From: Rubrobacter sp.
GTDB lineage: Bacteria; Chloroflexota; Chloroflexia; Thermobaculales; Thermobaculaceae
NCBI GenBank assembly: GCA_016781735.1
Contig: JADDPT010000058.1
Span: forward strand, 1-59,116
Length of the DNA: 59,116 bases
Reading direction: 5' to 3'
The position numbers were made by a program, and so were the translations under genes. The notes under the pieces were generated by a model. That model searched no databases, was not told the DNA's origin, and saw nothing but the letters and a program-made list of their open reading frames with translations. This document shows positions 50,224-59,116 of the stretch, piece after piece (position 1 is the first letter of the stretch; each line of letters starts with the position of its first letter).

Positions 50224-50679
50224 TTATGCCTCCTCCACGGGGGCGGCGCTGCGGGATCGTACGTGGCCACAGTACGGACACAAGTTCCAGGAGCTCCGAA
50301 CCGGCCGCTTGCAGACGTCGCACGGCTGCTTCACCTCCGTGCCGCAGTTCGGGCAGAGACGGAAGTCTGGCATTACTCGCGTGCTGCATGCGGGGCACAA
50401 CTCGCCACTTGTAGAGGCGAGCAGGGCCTCCCGGTGCTGTAGCTCCCCGCGATACGCCTCCATAAGCGTCTGCCGGGGACGAAGCATCATGTAGATCGCC
50501 CAGCCGACTACAAACGTGGAGCCGACCAGAGACGTGGCGAGCAGTGTTGGAAGGAACCCTTCTGACCGGCTCTGCGAGTCGCGGTAGACCCACAGCACGA
50601 GCGCCGCCCAAACCATGGCGATGAACGCGCCGGCGAGCGCGATACCAAGCCTCATCAGCTCATACAGTGGCTCGTTCAC
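50224..50679 (-). CDS. zinc-ribbon membrane protein
   Basis: Two N-terminal TM segments; CPACSTRVMPDFRLCPNCGTEVKQPCDVCKRPVRSSWNLCPYCG. Confidence 0.85.
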   Translation of the reverse strand: MNEPLYELMRLGIALAGAFIAMVWAALVLWVYRDSQSRSEGFLPTLLATSLVGSTFVVGWAIYMMLRPRQTLMEAYRGELQHREALLASTSGELCPACSTRVMPDFRLCPNCGTEVKQPCDVCKRPVRSSWNLCPYCGHVRSRSAAPVEEA

Positions 50680-51326
50680 GTCGGCATCACCAGCATGCCG
50701 GCATGCGCCAGCCGTCCCACTACCAACTCGCGTACCCGCGTGGCGACCTCCTCGATCGAGCCTCCGGCGTCTACGGCAACGATTCGGTTGGGGTAGCAGT
50801 CTGCGAGCCGCAGGTATTCGCGTCTGACGCGCTCATGGAACTCGAGCTCGCGCGCGTCGAACTCGTTCCAGCCGTCGCCGGACTTGTTACTTGCACCCCT
50901 GCGGCGAGCCAGACCCTCCGCAGCCGGAATGTCGAGATAGAGCGTGAGGTCCGGCTCTAACCCTCCGGTTGCGAGGAGGATCGCCTGTTCCACCTGTTCC
51001 TTGGGCAGCCCGAGACCACCTCCCTGGTACGCGCGTGTAGAATCGGCGTAGCGATCGCACACCACAATCATGCCCTTGGCCAGCGCCGGTTGTATTACAT
51101 GATGAACCAGCTGGGCTCTCGCGGCTGAGAAGAGTAGCAATTCTGTCACGGGGTGAGCAGGGTCGGTGCCCGACAGTAGCAATGCCTCCCGGAGACGCTC
51201 ACCAAGCTCGGTCCCGCCTGGCTCACGCGTCAGCAACACCGTACCAAACCGTCCCAGTGTAGAAACAAGCTCTCGCGCCTGAGTCGACTTGCCGCTTCCC
51301 TCCGGGCCTTCCAGGGAAATGAACAA
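50676..51326 (-). CDS. tmk: thymidylate kinase
   Basis: FISLEGPEGSGKSTQA, TREPGGTELGERLR, DRYADSTRAYQGGG. Confidence 0.97.
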   Translation of the reverse strand: MFISLEGPEGSGKSTQARELVSTLGRFGTVLLTREPGGTELGERLREALLLSGTDPAHPVTELLLFSAARAQLVHHVIQPALAKGMIVVCDRYADSTRAYQGGGLGLPKEQVEQAILLATGGLEPDLTLYLDIPAAEGLARRRGASNKSGDGWNEFDARELEFHERVRREYLRLADCYPNRIVAVDAGGSIEEVATRVRELVVGRLAHAGMLVMPT

Positions 51327-51331
51327 CGCCG

Positions 51332-52966
51332 CTATTCCGTGGCGTACAGGGTAACCCGGCGGTGCGGCTCCTTGCCGGAGCTGCGCGACAGCACGTTGTA
51401 GCGCTCCGCTATCTGGTGCTGCATGCGACGGAGGGAGTGCACCTGTGGGGCAAGCTGTACCGCAGGTATGTTCCCGTTCATTATCTTCTGTGCTGCCTCT
51501 TCCGCCTCGTACTGCGCCGACATGAACGGATCGGCCGGCATCGGCACGTGGAACACACTGGCGAGGAGTCGCTCGATGTGGCTGGTGCTGTTAGCCTTCA
51601 GCACATATACCGGTTTGCCGTTCTCGCTTGCGTCTCGAACGGCAGGCGGCGCCTTCCGGTAGTAGTTGTCCACCGTGATGACCATGTCTGCGGCGTTCAG
51701 GTCTTTGACGATGGTGAGCGGCACGCTCATGTGGATGGCCGCTTGCTCCAACTTGTTGCGGCTCACCCCGAAAGCGTACACCGCCTTTGCGTGCAGCGGT
51801 TCCTCCCTGTTGTCAGTGGCGGGTTCGGGCGTCGGTGCCCTTCGCTCCTGGGGCTGAGACTCCGCCACCTGCGGCAGCACGGTAGGACGCTTCTCACGCT
51901 CGCGCCGCGTGGGGCGCGTCTGGGTGAACGCGCTTGCTCCGCGCTGGGTCCGGACGTGACCCGAAGCATCGCGCCACCGGGTCTCGGGCTTGACCTCATA
52001 GCCACGCAGCAATGCGTCTACGGTCTCGGACACGTCAGCGTGGATCGTAACCTTGTGGCGGTCCTGTATCTCGACCATCATGTCGAAGGTGGGGGGCGCC
52101 TTCCGCTCCAGGATGCTCTTCTGCGTGCCCCGTCGCTTCGCCTCCTCGTCACCCAGTGTGACCGATTGGATTCCGCCGATAAGGTCCGCGAGCGTGGGGT
52201 TCATCATCAGGTTCTCGAGACTATTGCCGTGCGCCGTCCCGATCAGTTGTACGCCACGCTCAGCGATCGTGCGAGCCGCGGATGCTTCCAGCTCTGTGCC
52301 TATCTCGTCAATGACTATGACCTCGGGCATGTGGTTCTCCACCGCCTCGATCATCACAGCGTGCTGCAAGCTCGGGGTAGGGACCTGCATCCGGCGCGCG
52401 CGACCGATCGCAGGGTGGGGTATGTCACCGTCGCCGGCTATCTCATTGGAAGTGTCGACGATGATGACGCGCTTACGCAGTTCCTCCGACACAACCCGGC
52501 CGACCTCGCGCAGCATCGTCGTCTTACCCACACCAGGGCGCCCAAGGATAAGGACGCTCTTACCGCTCTCCACAAGGTCGCGGATAATGTTGATCGTGCC
52601 CATCACGGCGCGACCCACGCGACAGGTGATCCCTATGACCTCCATCTTGCGGTTTCGGATCGCGCTGATACGGTGGAGGGTTCGTTCTATCCCTGCTCGA
52701 TTGTCGTCGCCGAAAGAGCCTATGCGGGTGATGACGTACTGGATGTCCTCGGCCGTCACCTCCGTCTCACTAAGCGCAACTTCCCGGTCGGGGAATCGTG
52801 CCTCCGGCAGCCGACCGAGGTCTAGGACAATCTCCAGCAGCGAGGACAGGTCGTCAAGCTCACGCAGGGGTTGCGTGATGCGCGGGGGTATGGCCGCCAA
52901 CAGCGCGTCTAGATCGTCGGTTACGGTCTCTTCTCGGTATTCGTACTCGTCCAGTGGTTGTGCCAT
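51332..52966 (-). CDS. R3H / AAA ATPase (Ycf45/SpoIIIAA-like)
   Basis: [64 protein letters not shown]. Confidence 0.9.
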   Translation of the reverse strand: MAQPLDEYEYREETVTDDLDALLAAIPPRITQPLRELDDLSSLLEIVLDLGRLPEARFPDREVALSETEVTAEDIQYVITRIGSFGDDNRAGIERTLHRISAIRNRKMEVIGITCRVGRAVMGTINIIRDLVESGKSVLILGRPGVGKTTMLREVGRVVSEELRKRVIIVDTSNEIAGDGDIPHPAIGRARRMQVPTPSLQHAVMIEAVENHMPEVIVIDEIGTELEASAARTIAERGVQLIGTAHGNSLENLMMNPTLADLIGGIQSVTLGDEEAKRRGTQKSILERKAPPTFDMMVEIQDRHKVTIHADVSETVDALLRGYEVKPETRWRDASGHVRTQRGASAFTQTRPTRREREKRPTVLPQVAESQPQERRAPTPEPATDNREEPLHAKAVYAFGVSRNKLEQAAIHMSVPLTIVKDLNAADMVITVDNYYRKAPPAVRDASENGKPVYVLKANSTSHIERLLASVFHVPMPADPFMSAQYEAEEAAQKIMNGNIPAVQLAPQVHSLRRMQHQIAERYNVLSRSSGKEPHRRVTLYATE

Positions 52967-52978
52967 CCTTACACCTCT

Positions 52979-54073
52979 TTACAGATTATACCAGTCTGGA
53001 CTATGCCCTTCGGTTGCACGCATCGTGCCCGAAACACCCGTAAGCCCGCTCTCAACAGCGGGGACTGACTTCTCGATGGTCGCCGCCCGGAGCGCCTCCC
53101 TCGCATACGAGAGCACCGATGTATACAGGACGAGCCGAGACTGCGAGCGCACGGGGACGAACCCTCGGTCCAGCAGGAGGCTGAGCAGTGGGGCTTGGTG
53201 CTCTCGCACCGTGAAGTACACCGTGCCAGAGCCCCGGCGCGCGCAGAGCGCGAGCGCATGATCAACCGTGGCGGCCAACTTCTCTTTGTACGACGGGTCG
53301 AAGTGTACGGTGATGGCTGCTCCCGCGCTCCCATACAGCACGTCCAAGTGGGCAGCGGCGACGCCATCTGCTCGTAGCACCCATTCCTGTTCCAAGCCTC
53401 CGCGACCCTTTCGACCGCGTCTCCAGGAAGTGGATGTCAAGCCGTCGGCCCGCTGGACGGGTGCCGGCTCCGTACGGCTGTACAACGTCCATGCGTCCCA
53501 CGCGTCGGCGCCGCGTGCTGGCGCGAGGCCAGGCTGGAGCTGCGGCCGTGCAGATGTTGAGGTAGGACGCCACACCAGAACCTGTTCTCGGGTCACGAGG
53601 GTGAAGCCCAGCCGTGCGAGTATGTGAGCGTGCTCGCTGCCTTCCTCCGGCCGTGCGGACACGCGCAGCTTTCCGTCGCCCGCCGCTCGAAGGCACGTGC
53701 GCTCTATCAGGGTGCTCCAGGCTAAGGACAGGTCGGACTCGCCGCAGGGCGCCGCGCCGAGTGCGATCAGACGGGCTTCCTCTCCGTTGCGGCGGGCGGC
53801 GGAGTAGCAAGACGCGAAGCTGCGCCATCTGGAGGTGTACAGCAGAGTTTGCGTTCCGCCGGAGAGCGGCATCATGGCGGAGCGGATGCTGAAGGTCAAC
53901 GGGGAGAAGCCACGGACGAGCGTGTCCGGCACGTCGACGATTTCGAACTGCTGGCGCCTGAGTGCCGGAATATCGGTCAGCCGTACAGGCCGTATCAACA
54001 TGCACCTGCTTTGCCGCAGGCCGGTAGGAATCCGGCCCGCCCGCTCTTCGAGTGTATCCGAGTCGATGTCCAC
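52979..54073 (-). CDS. GNAT-like N-acetyltransferase family protein
   Basis: 364 aa; paired acetyltransferase-like segments; the call is from overall composition, weak motif support. Confidence 0.5.
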   Translation of the reverse strand: MDIDSDTLEERAGRIPTGLRQSRCMLIRPVRLTDIPALRRQQFEIVDVPDTLVRGFSPLTFSIRSAMMPLSGGTQTLLYTSRWRSFASCYSAARRNGEEARLIALGAAPCGESDLSLAWSTLIERTCLRAAGDGKLRVSARPEEGSEHAHILARLGFTLVTREQVLVWRPTSTSARPQLQPGLAPARGADAWDAWTLYSRTEPAPVQRADGLTSTSWRRGRKGRGGLEQEWVLRADGVAAAHLDVLYGSAGAAITVHFDPSYKEKLAATVDHALALCARRGSGTVYFTVREHQAPLLSLLLDRGFVPVRSQSRLVLYTSVLSYAREALRAATIEKSVPAVESGLTGVSGTMRATEGHSPDWYNL

Positions 54074-54236
54074 GACGCAACGCGGTCAACGGCAGGCCGA
54101 TCGTAGCTGCGGCGCAGTGTCGAACCGCCTACACTAAGGCCGGCGATCGTAACCGCGAGCGTTGCGTACTCCGACGACACACGCAGTTAGTGGGCCAACG
54201 TTCCGACCAGAGGGGACGTGCAATGAACCGCTACCC

Positions 54237-54767
54237 CTACCTCGCCGTGACCTTGTGCTGAGCCGCCGGTGTAGGGGCGCAGTCGTCGGGATCGCCGGCG
54301 AGCTTGTCGAGGGCGTGTACGAGCGCGGGGACCACGACCGTGAGCGACTCGCGAACTCCTTTCGGGCTCCCCGGCAGGTTGATGATCAGTGTGCCGGACC
54401 GCACACCGGCGACGGCGCGAGAAAGCATGGCCATGGGAGTATGGCCCAGTCCCTCCAGTCTCATTGCCTCCGCAATACCGGGCACCTGGTACTCGACCAC
54501 TGCCAGCGTGGCATCCGGGGTTACATCACGGGGAGACAGACCCGTGCCGCCCGTAGTGAGTATTAGGTGAATGTCAGGCCGCGAAGCCAGTTCCTCGAGC
54601 GCGCGCGTGATATCGGGGCGCTCGTCCGGTAGCACGAGATATTCTACAATCCGAATTGGCAGAGGATCGAGCAGCGTGCGGATAGCGGCAGCACTAAGGT
54701 CTTCCGTGCGCTCGCCCGAGGCCCCGCGGTCGCTAAGCGTGAGTATCGCTGCGCCGTAGGTAGTCAG
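54237..54767 (-). CDS. molybdenum cofactor biosynthesis protein (MogA/MoaB-like), probable CTG start
   Basis: Extended upstream of the track ORF: LTTYGAAILTLSDRGASGERTEDLSAAAIRTLLDPLPIRIVEYLVLPDERPDITRAL...LTTGGTGLSPRDVTPDAT. AGGAGGGG lies 5 nt before the CTG; CTGA overlap with plsC. Confidence 0.85.
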   Translation of the reverse strand: MTTYGAAILTLSDRGASGERTEDLSAAAIRTLLDPLPIRIVEYLVLPDERPDITRALEELASRPDIHLILTTGGTGLSPRDVTPDATLAVVEYQVPGIAEAMRLEGLGHTPMAMLSRAVAGVRSGTLIINLPGSPKGVRESLTVVVPALVHALDKLAGDPDDCAPTPAAQHKVTAR

Positions 54768-55435
54768 GATATCCCCTCCTGCGCTAACCGGGCTGCAGGC
54801 GGCTCTCCGTAGACACCGCGCATATCGGGAGGCAACATCTCCGCGATCCGCCGCATCATCAGGTCGGTTGCCGGCTGCAAGCCACCGGCCGCGGCGAGCT
54901 CCTCAGGACTGATCGGCTGGCCGATAGTCACGCTCACCTTGTGCCGCAGGTGGGGTCGTTTGTCCTCGAATACCTTGTCCGTGCCAACGAGGGCAATGGG
55001 CAGCACGGGAGCCTTCGAGCGCAGCGCTATAAGCCCGGCGCCTGGAGCGCCGGCACTCAGCTTTCCGCCTCGAACCCGTGTACCTTCAGGGAAGACGGCG
55101 AACGGCACTCCGCGCTCCAACGTCGCCTGTGCGTCGCGCAGAGCCGCTCGGTCCTGTACGCTACGGCGCACCGGAACCGCGCCGCCCCAGTGTAGAAAGG
55201 GCCGCAGGAAGCGGTTGCCGAAAATCTCTATCTTTGCCATCACGCGGGGAGTACGGGGCAGGACGACCATAACGAGCGGAGGATCCACCATGCTGAGATG
55301 ATTGGCTACCGCCAAGTATGCTCCCTGCCGGGGCACGTGCTCGCGGCCGGTCACCTCCAGCTTCATGAGGAGAGGGATCACAAAGTGAGCGATGATCCAG
55401 CGCGCGACCGTGTACGAAAGCTTCTCTCGCTTCAT
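54764..55435 (-). CDS. plsC: 1-acyl-sn-glycerol-3-phosphate acyltransferase
   Basis: VANHLSMVDPPLVMVVLP, FAVFPEGTRVRGGKLS. Confidence 0.95.
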   Translation of the reverse strand: MKREKLSYTVARWIIAHFVIPLLMKLEVTGREHVPRQGAYLAVANHLSMVDPPLVMVVLPRTPRVMAKIEIFGNRFLRPFLHWGGAVPVRRSVQDRAALRDAQATLERGVPFAVFPEGTRVRGGKLSAGAPGAGLIALRSKAPVLPIALVGTDKVFEDKRPHLRHKVSVTIGQPISPEELAAAGGLQPATDLMMRRIAEMLPPDMRGVYGEPPAARLAQEGIS

Positions 55436-56112
55436 CCCGCTCCCATACTCGCTTCGATCTCCGCAAGCACCATCTCCACGTCCTTCCCGTTCGTGTCTAT
55501 CACGCGAGCATCCGCGGGAACCCGCAACGGCGCAGTCGCCCGTCCACTATCCAGCTCGTCGCGCCTCCGTAGCTCGGCCACCACCTGCTCGTACACAACC
55601 GAGGCACCGCGCTGCTGCAACTCCTTCCACCGGCGACCGGCCCGCTCCTCCAGCGAGGCATCCAGGTAGACCTTCAGGTCCGCGTCTGGCAGCACCACTG
55701 TACCGATGTCGCGGCCAACGATGACGCTCCTACTCGCGCGCGCAATGTCGCGCTGGCGCTCAAGAAGCGCGGTCCGCACCTCGGAGTGTGCGGATACCTC
55801 CGAGACCAGGCTCTCCACGTCGCTCGAGCGCAGCTCATCCGTCACCACTCGGCCTTCGACTATGACTTCGTACATGTGCTTCGATCCCGGCTCCGCGCGC
55901 AGCAGCTCAATGTCCAGAGTGCACGCGATGGCAGCCAGCCCTTGTGGGTCGGAGGGTGAAACGCTGCGCCGGAGGGCGAGTAGGCTGACTGCCCGGTACA
56001 GGACACCGGTGTCGAGAAACAGGTAGCCGTGACGGTCGGCAAGGAGCTTGCCCACGGTGCTCTTGCCGACGCCCGCCGGTCCGTCTACGGCAACGTTGAA
56101 CGGCATGCTCAC
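55432..56112 (-). CDS. cmk: cytidylate kinase
   Basis: VAVDGPAGVGKSTVGKLLA, YLFLDTGVLYRAV, VIVGRDIGTVVLPDADLKVYLDAS. Confidence 0.97.
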   Translation of the reverse strand: MSMPFNVAVDGPAGVGKSTVGKLLADRHGYLFLDTGVLYRAVSLLALRRSVSPSDPQGLAAIACTLDIELLRAEPGSKHMYEVIVEGRVVTDELRSSDVESLVSEVSAHSEVRTALLERQRDIARASRSVIVGRDIGTVVLPDADLKVYLDASLEERAGRRWKELQQRGASVVYEQVVAELRRRDELDSGRATAPLRVPADARVIDTNGKDVEMVLAEIEASMGAG

Positions 56113-56852
56113 TGGTGAGACTTCTCGGCGGGCAGTCCTGCCGCAGCGCGCAGCGCCGATATCTCGGATGGAGTTAAGTTACGCGATGCGCCCGGCGCCA
56201 GCTCGCCAAGCTGTAGCGGCCCTAGCGCGACCCGCAGCAGTCGCTGCACCGTATAACCCAATGCCTCCATGGTCCTGCGCACCTGGCGTTTGCGTCCCTC
56301 GCCGAGGACGACCACGAGCCTGCTCCGTCGCCCGGCCCTCTCAACCAGGCGGGCACTTATCGGCCTGCTTGGTCCGTCCTCCAGCACCACGCCATTTCTC
56401 AGCCTTGCCATGTCAGCGTCCGTAACGAAACCGGCGACTTCCACGAGATACTCCTTGTGGACGCCGTATCGAGGATGCATTACCCGCTCGGCCAACTCCC
56501 CATCGTTCGTCAGCAGCATCAGACCCTCTGAGTCCTGATCGAGGCGGCCGACGGGATACAGCCGCTCCTCCGCCCGTACCAGCGATGTCACGGTCAGACG
56601 GTCCCTCTCGTCGTTCGCGGTACTCACGACCCCCACAGGTTTATGCAGCATGACATGTCGTTTGACGGAGTGCCTGCCGACGAGTACGCCGTCCACCATG
56701 ATTTCGTCGTCCTCGGAGGCCGACGCGCCCACCGCTTGTGCCGTCGCGCCGTTCACGGTCACCCTGCCCTCGGCTATAAGCCGCTCGCTCTCACGAAGCG
56801 AGGCAACGCCGGCGCGCGCAAGGAGTTTGTGAAGACGCATGGTGCCCGTCAT
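56109..56852 (-). CDS. pseudouridine synthase (RluB-like)
   Basis: S4 domain RLHKLLARAGVASLRESERLIAEGRVTVNG; PVGRLDQDSEGLMLLTNDGEL. Confidence 0.95.
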   Translation of the reverse strand: MTGTMRLHKLLARAGVASLRESERLIAEGRVTVNGATAQAVGASASEDDEIMVDGVLVGRHSVKRHVMLHKPVGVVSTANDERDRLTVTSLVRAEERLYPVGRLDQDSEGLMLLTNDGELAERVMHPRYGVHKEYLVEVAGFVTDADMARLRNGVVLEDGPSRPISARLVERAGRRSRLVVVLGEGRKRQVRRTMEALGYTVQRLLRVALGPLQLGELAPGASRNLTPSEISALRAAAGLPAEKSHQ

Positions 56853-57955
56853 CCGTCATCCCCTGCGGATACCACGTCGAGAGGCTCAGTGCCGACCCAA
56901 TAATTGGGGCTGTCCCCACCCTCCAGGAAGAGAAGCATGTCGGCGTTCCACGGCTCTACCGCTGCGAACGGCGGAGCGTTTTCCATTTCCCCCGGCTGAC
57001 CGGACAGCGGAAAGAGTTGTCCCGAAAGCCGAAGCCAGTCGTGTTCATTGAAGCCCCAGTCGAGCAGGGTGCGCGCGTCGCTGAAGCGATCGGTAGAGCC
57101 GAGGACGACGGCGATCAGTCGCGAGTTGCCGCGCGCCGCCGAGGCGACCAAGTTCTCGCCGGCTGCGGCGGTCGTGCCAGTCTTGATACCGTTCGCTCCT
57201 CGGTACGTGCCAAGCAGCTCGTTCGTCGTCTCCAGAGGGTGGTACACGGGCGCAAGATCGTTGCGCACGCCAACGAAACCGCGAGCCTTGTAACGCCTCG
57301 TCGCTACGATATCTGCGAGTAGGGGGTGCTTCAGCACCTCGCGACCGAGGATCGCCAGGTCCTCGGCGGTGGAGTACTGCCCTGGCATATCGAAGCCGTG
57401 GGGAGTTTTGAACCGAGTATTGGTAAGGCCGAGCTCCCCGGCACGATCGTTCATAGCCTGTATGAAGGCATTCACGCCGCCGTCGGGCGGCGCACCGAGG
57501 TGCTTGCGGCCAACATGGTCGGCGATCGTGACGGCTGCATCATTTCCGGACGGAAGCAACGCGGAGTAGAGCAGCTCCTGAATCGTCATTCGCTCACCCG
57601 GCCGCAGGTAGACGATTATTCCTCCCTCGAGGTCACGCAGGTCGCGGGGGTATACCGTCGCTTCCTCCTCGGGATCTGCCAGCTCGGCGGCCAGGAGAGC
57701 CGTCATCATCTTCACTGTGCTCGCCATTGGCAGCCTGCGCGCACCGTTGTAGCGGAGCAGTACGCGCCCGGTCTGCGAGTCCATTACGACGGCCGCTCGA
57801 GACGTCACAACGGGCGGCGTTGATGCTCGAATGGCTGCGACCTCGGACTGTGTCACCGAGTCCTCATCCGAGGTGGTCGGGTTGGCTCCCGGCGCTCCCA
57901 CTCCAAGGGTTGGAATGGCGAGCGCGCAAGTCAGGATGCAGAACAGCAGCCGCAT
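56849..57955 (-). CDS. D-alanyl-D-alanine carboxypeptidase (S11)
   Basis: MASTVKMMTALLA (SxxK), LLPSGNDAAV (SGN), NGIKTGTTAAAG (KTG). ATG 57955 (signal peptide MRLLFCILTCALAIP) preferred over track start 58120. Confidence 0.92.
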   Translation of the reverse strand: MRLLFCILTCALAIPTLGVGAPGANPTTSDEDSVTQSEVAAIRASTPPVVTSRAAVVMDSQTGRVLLRYNGARRLPMASTVKMMTALLAAELADPEEEATVYPRDLRDLEGGIIVYLRPGERMTIQELLYSALLPSGNDAAVTIADHVGRKHLGAPPDGGVNAFIQAMNDRAGELGLTNTRFKTPHGFDMPGQYSTAEDLAILGREVLKHPLLADIVATRRYKARGFVGVRNDLAPVYHPLETTNELLGTYRGANGIKTGTTAAAGENLVASAARGNSRLIAVVLGSTDRFSDARTLLDWGFNEHDWLRLSGQLFPLSGQPGEMENAPPFAAVEPWNADMLLFLEGGDSPNYWVGTEPLDVVSAGDDG

Positions 57956-58088
57956 TATCAAATTGGTGGAGGAGCGGTGTGCCAGGGAGTGGAGCATACG
58001 CGCGAAGTATAGCAGGAGCGCGCGGAGGCCGGCGTCAGGACGACGCATCTCTGGTATGATGGTGCGCTTCAGCAGAGGAGCCTGACGC

Positions 58089-58547
58089 ATGGAAAACAAG
58101 GCGATAACAACAAATCGCAAGGCCTTCCACGACTACTTCATCGAGGACACGTACGAGGCGGGCATAGCCCTCACGGGCACTGAGATAAAGTCGGTTCGGA
58201 GGGGTAAGATCAACCTGCGAGACGCATACGCCCGTGTCGAGAGGGGCGAGGTCTGGCTGCACAACGCGCATATCTCCCCTTACGAGGAAAGCGGCGCATA
58301 TTTCAACCACGATCCGCTCCGACCGCGCAAGCTGCTCCTACATCGCAGCGAGATAGACGGACTCATCGGCAAGGTGCAGGCGAAGGGTCTCACGCTGGTT
58401 CCGCTGCGCTTGTACTTGAGCCGTGGACGCGCTAAAATAGAGTTGGGCGTGGCGCGCGGCAAGCGCGACTACGACAAGCGAGAGGCCATCGCCGAGCGGG
58501 ACTCACGACGAGAGATTGAGCGGGCTCTGAAGCGAAACGCGCGGTAG
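58089..58547 (+). CDS. smpB: SsrA-binding protein
   Basis: [42 protein letters not shown]. Confidence 0.97.
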   Translation: MENKAITTNRKAFHDYFIEDTYEAGIALTGTEIKSVRRGKINLRDAYARVERGEVWLHNAHISPYEESGAYFNHDPLRPRKLLLHRSEIDGLIGKVQAKGLTLVPLRLYLSRGRAKIELGVARGKRDYDKREAIAERDSRREIERALKRNAR

Positions 58548-58559
58548 GCAGGCCGCCCT

Positions 58560-58907
58560 GGGGATGTTTGGATTCGACAGGGGTGTAGGGTACGGAACTG
58601 CAGGTCGGGGTGCCTGACCCCGGAAAAATGGGCAACGCCATAACTGGCAAGAATGAACTCGCTCTAGCCGCCTAATTTAGTGTGGCTACGTCCGTCCGGT
58701 CCCTTCTCCGGTGGGATCGGAACGGGCGTTGAAATACCGGAGTGCTGCGTGAGTGCCCGCCGGGGCGCGACCGCCTAAGACTGATCCGGCTGGTCTGGTA
58801 GTTCTCCGCCTGTCGAGGACCACCAGACGAGAACTAAAGGCAGGCTAAGCCTGTAGGATGTTTCGGCGCGAAACCTTTGGACGGGGGTTCGAATCCCCCC
58901 ATCTCCA
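58560..58907 (+). ncRNA. ssrA: transfer-messenger RNA (one-piece tmRNA)
   Basis: 5' GGGGATGTTTGGATTCGACAGGGG, 3' GACGGGGGTTCGAATCCCCCCATCTCCA; tag reading frame 58631-58675 ending ...KNELALAA-TAA; directly downstream of smpB. Confidence 0.96.
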
Positions 58908-58914
58908 CCCAATT

Positions 58915-58934
58915 GGGGAGCGGCGACGCTCCCC
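58915..58934 (+). terminator. terminator hairpin GGGGAGCG-GCGA-CGCTCCCC after ssrA
   Basis: 8-bp perfect stem followed by TTGTATCTTAT. Confidence 0.65.
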
Positions 58935-58945
58935 TTGTATCTTAT

Positions 58946-58969
58946 CCGTGTGGGTATACTCCCACACGG
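58946..58969. other. second perfect hairpin CCGTGTGGG-TATACT-CCCACACGG
   Basis: 9-bp stem, 6-nt loop, 11 nt after the first hairpin. Confidence 0.5.
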
Positions 58970-59110
58970 GTGCGACAGACCGCAGCCCCCCAGGTCCTCG
59001 AGGCCGTAAAAAAGCTCGGGTCATCGCGCCCCCGTTTCCATAGAGCCCGAACAGTTGCCTGGGCACAAGAGCCCGCATCGTGCAAGGATGGGCCGTGAGG
59101 AGGGAGGGCG

Positions 59111-59116
59111 ATGGCA
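59111..59116 (+). CDS. start of a CDS truncated by window end
   Basis: GAGGAGGGAGGGCG-ATGGCA: strong SD then ATG. Confidence 0.4.

Noticed and set aside
58845-59078. 77-aa minus ORF and short + ORFs over the tmRNA 3' end
   Set aside because: Overlap the structured tmRNA and its terminator hairpins; spurious.
1-59116. CRISPR arrays, prophage, transposases, tRNA/rRNA genes, toxin-antitoxin or restriction systems
   Set aside because: Scanned by eye on both strands via translations and repeats; none found apart from the tRNA-like domain of ssrA. A profile search could still reveal weak cases.

Overview
Window of high-GC bacterial chromosome. Gene content and order suggest a Chloroflexota/Thermomicrobia-like lineage, but that placement is inference only. 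It is almost entirely coding, with long, tightly coupled operons. Main blocks: (i) acyl-CoA dehydrogenase; (ii) minus-strand sulfur assimilation operon cysH-cysC-sat-TauE/SafE-YeiH; (iii) udk, an MFS transporter, pdxST, glyA, a KimA-like APC permease, hpt; (iv) a small zinc-ribbon ORF behind a near-consensus promoter whose spacer contains a Bacillus-type LexA/SOS-box match, next to a decayed UDP-glucose dehydrogenase remnant; (v) a ~13 kb minus-strand MoxR/DUF58/vWA/ABC-transporter envelope cluster containing an in-frame TGA and an unlisted 39-aa membrane microprotein; (vi) etfBA, NlpC/P60, DUF1015, a 42-aa membrane microprotein, complete hisGDCBHAFI(E) operon, tatA; (vii) PQQ-type sugar dehydrogenase, sigA, M24 peptidase, folP, lipoate ligase, fabZ, PPi-type pfk, tmk, R3H/AAA ATPase, GNAT, mogA-plsC-cmk-rluB-dacF, smpB and ssrA (tmRNA). 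No CRISPR array, transposase, rRNA or tRNA was recognised. Most of the window is ordinary housekeeping. The least explained signals are the SOS-box/zinc-ribbon locus, the UGD pseudogene, the in-frame TGA, the two microproteins and the CTG-initiated mogA.
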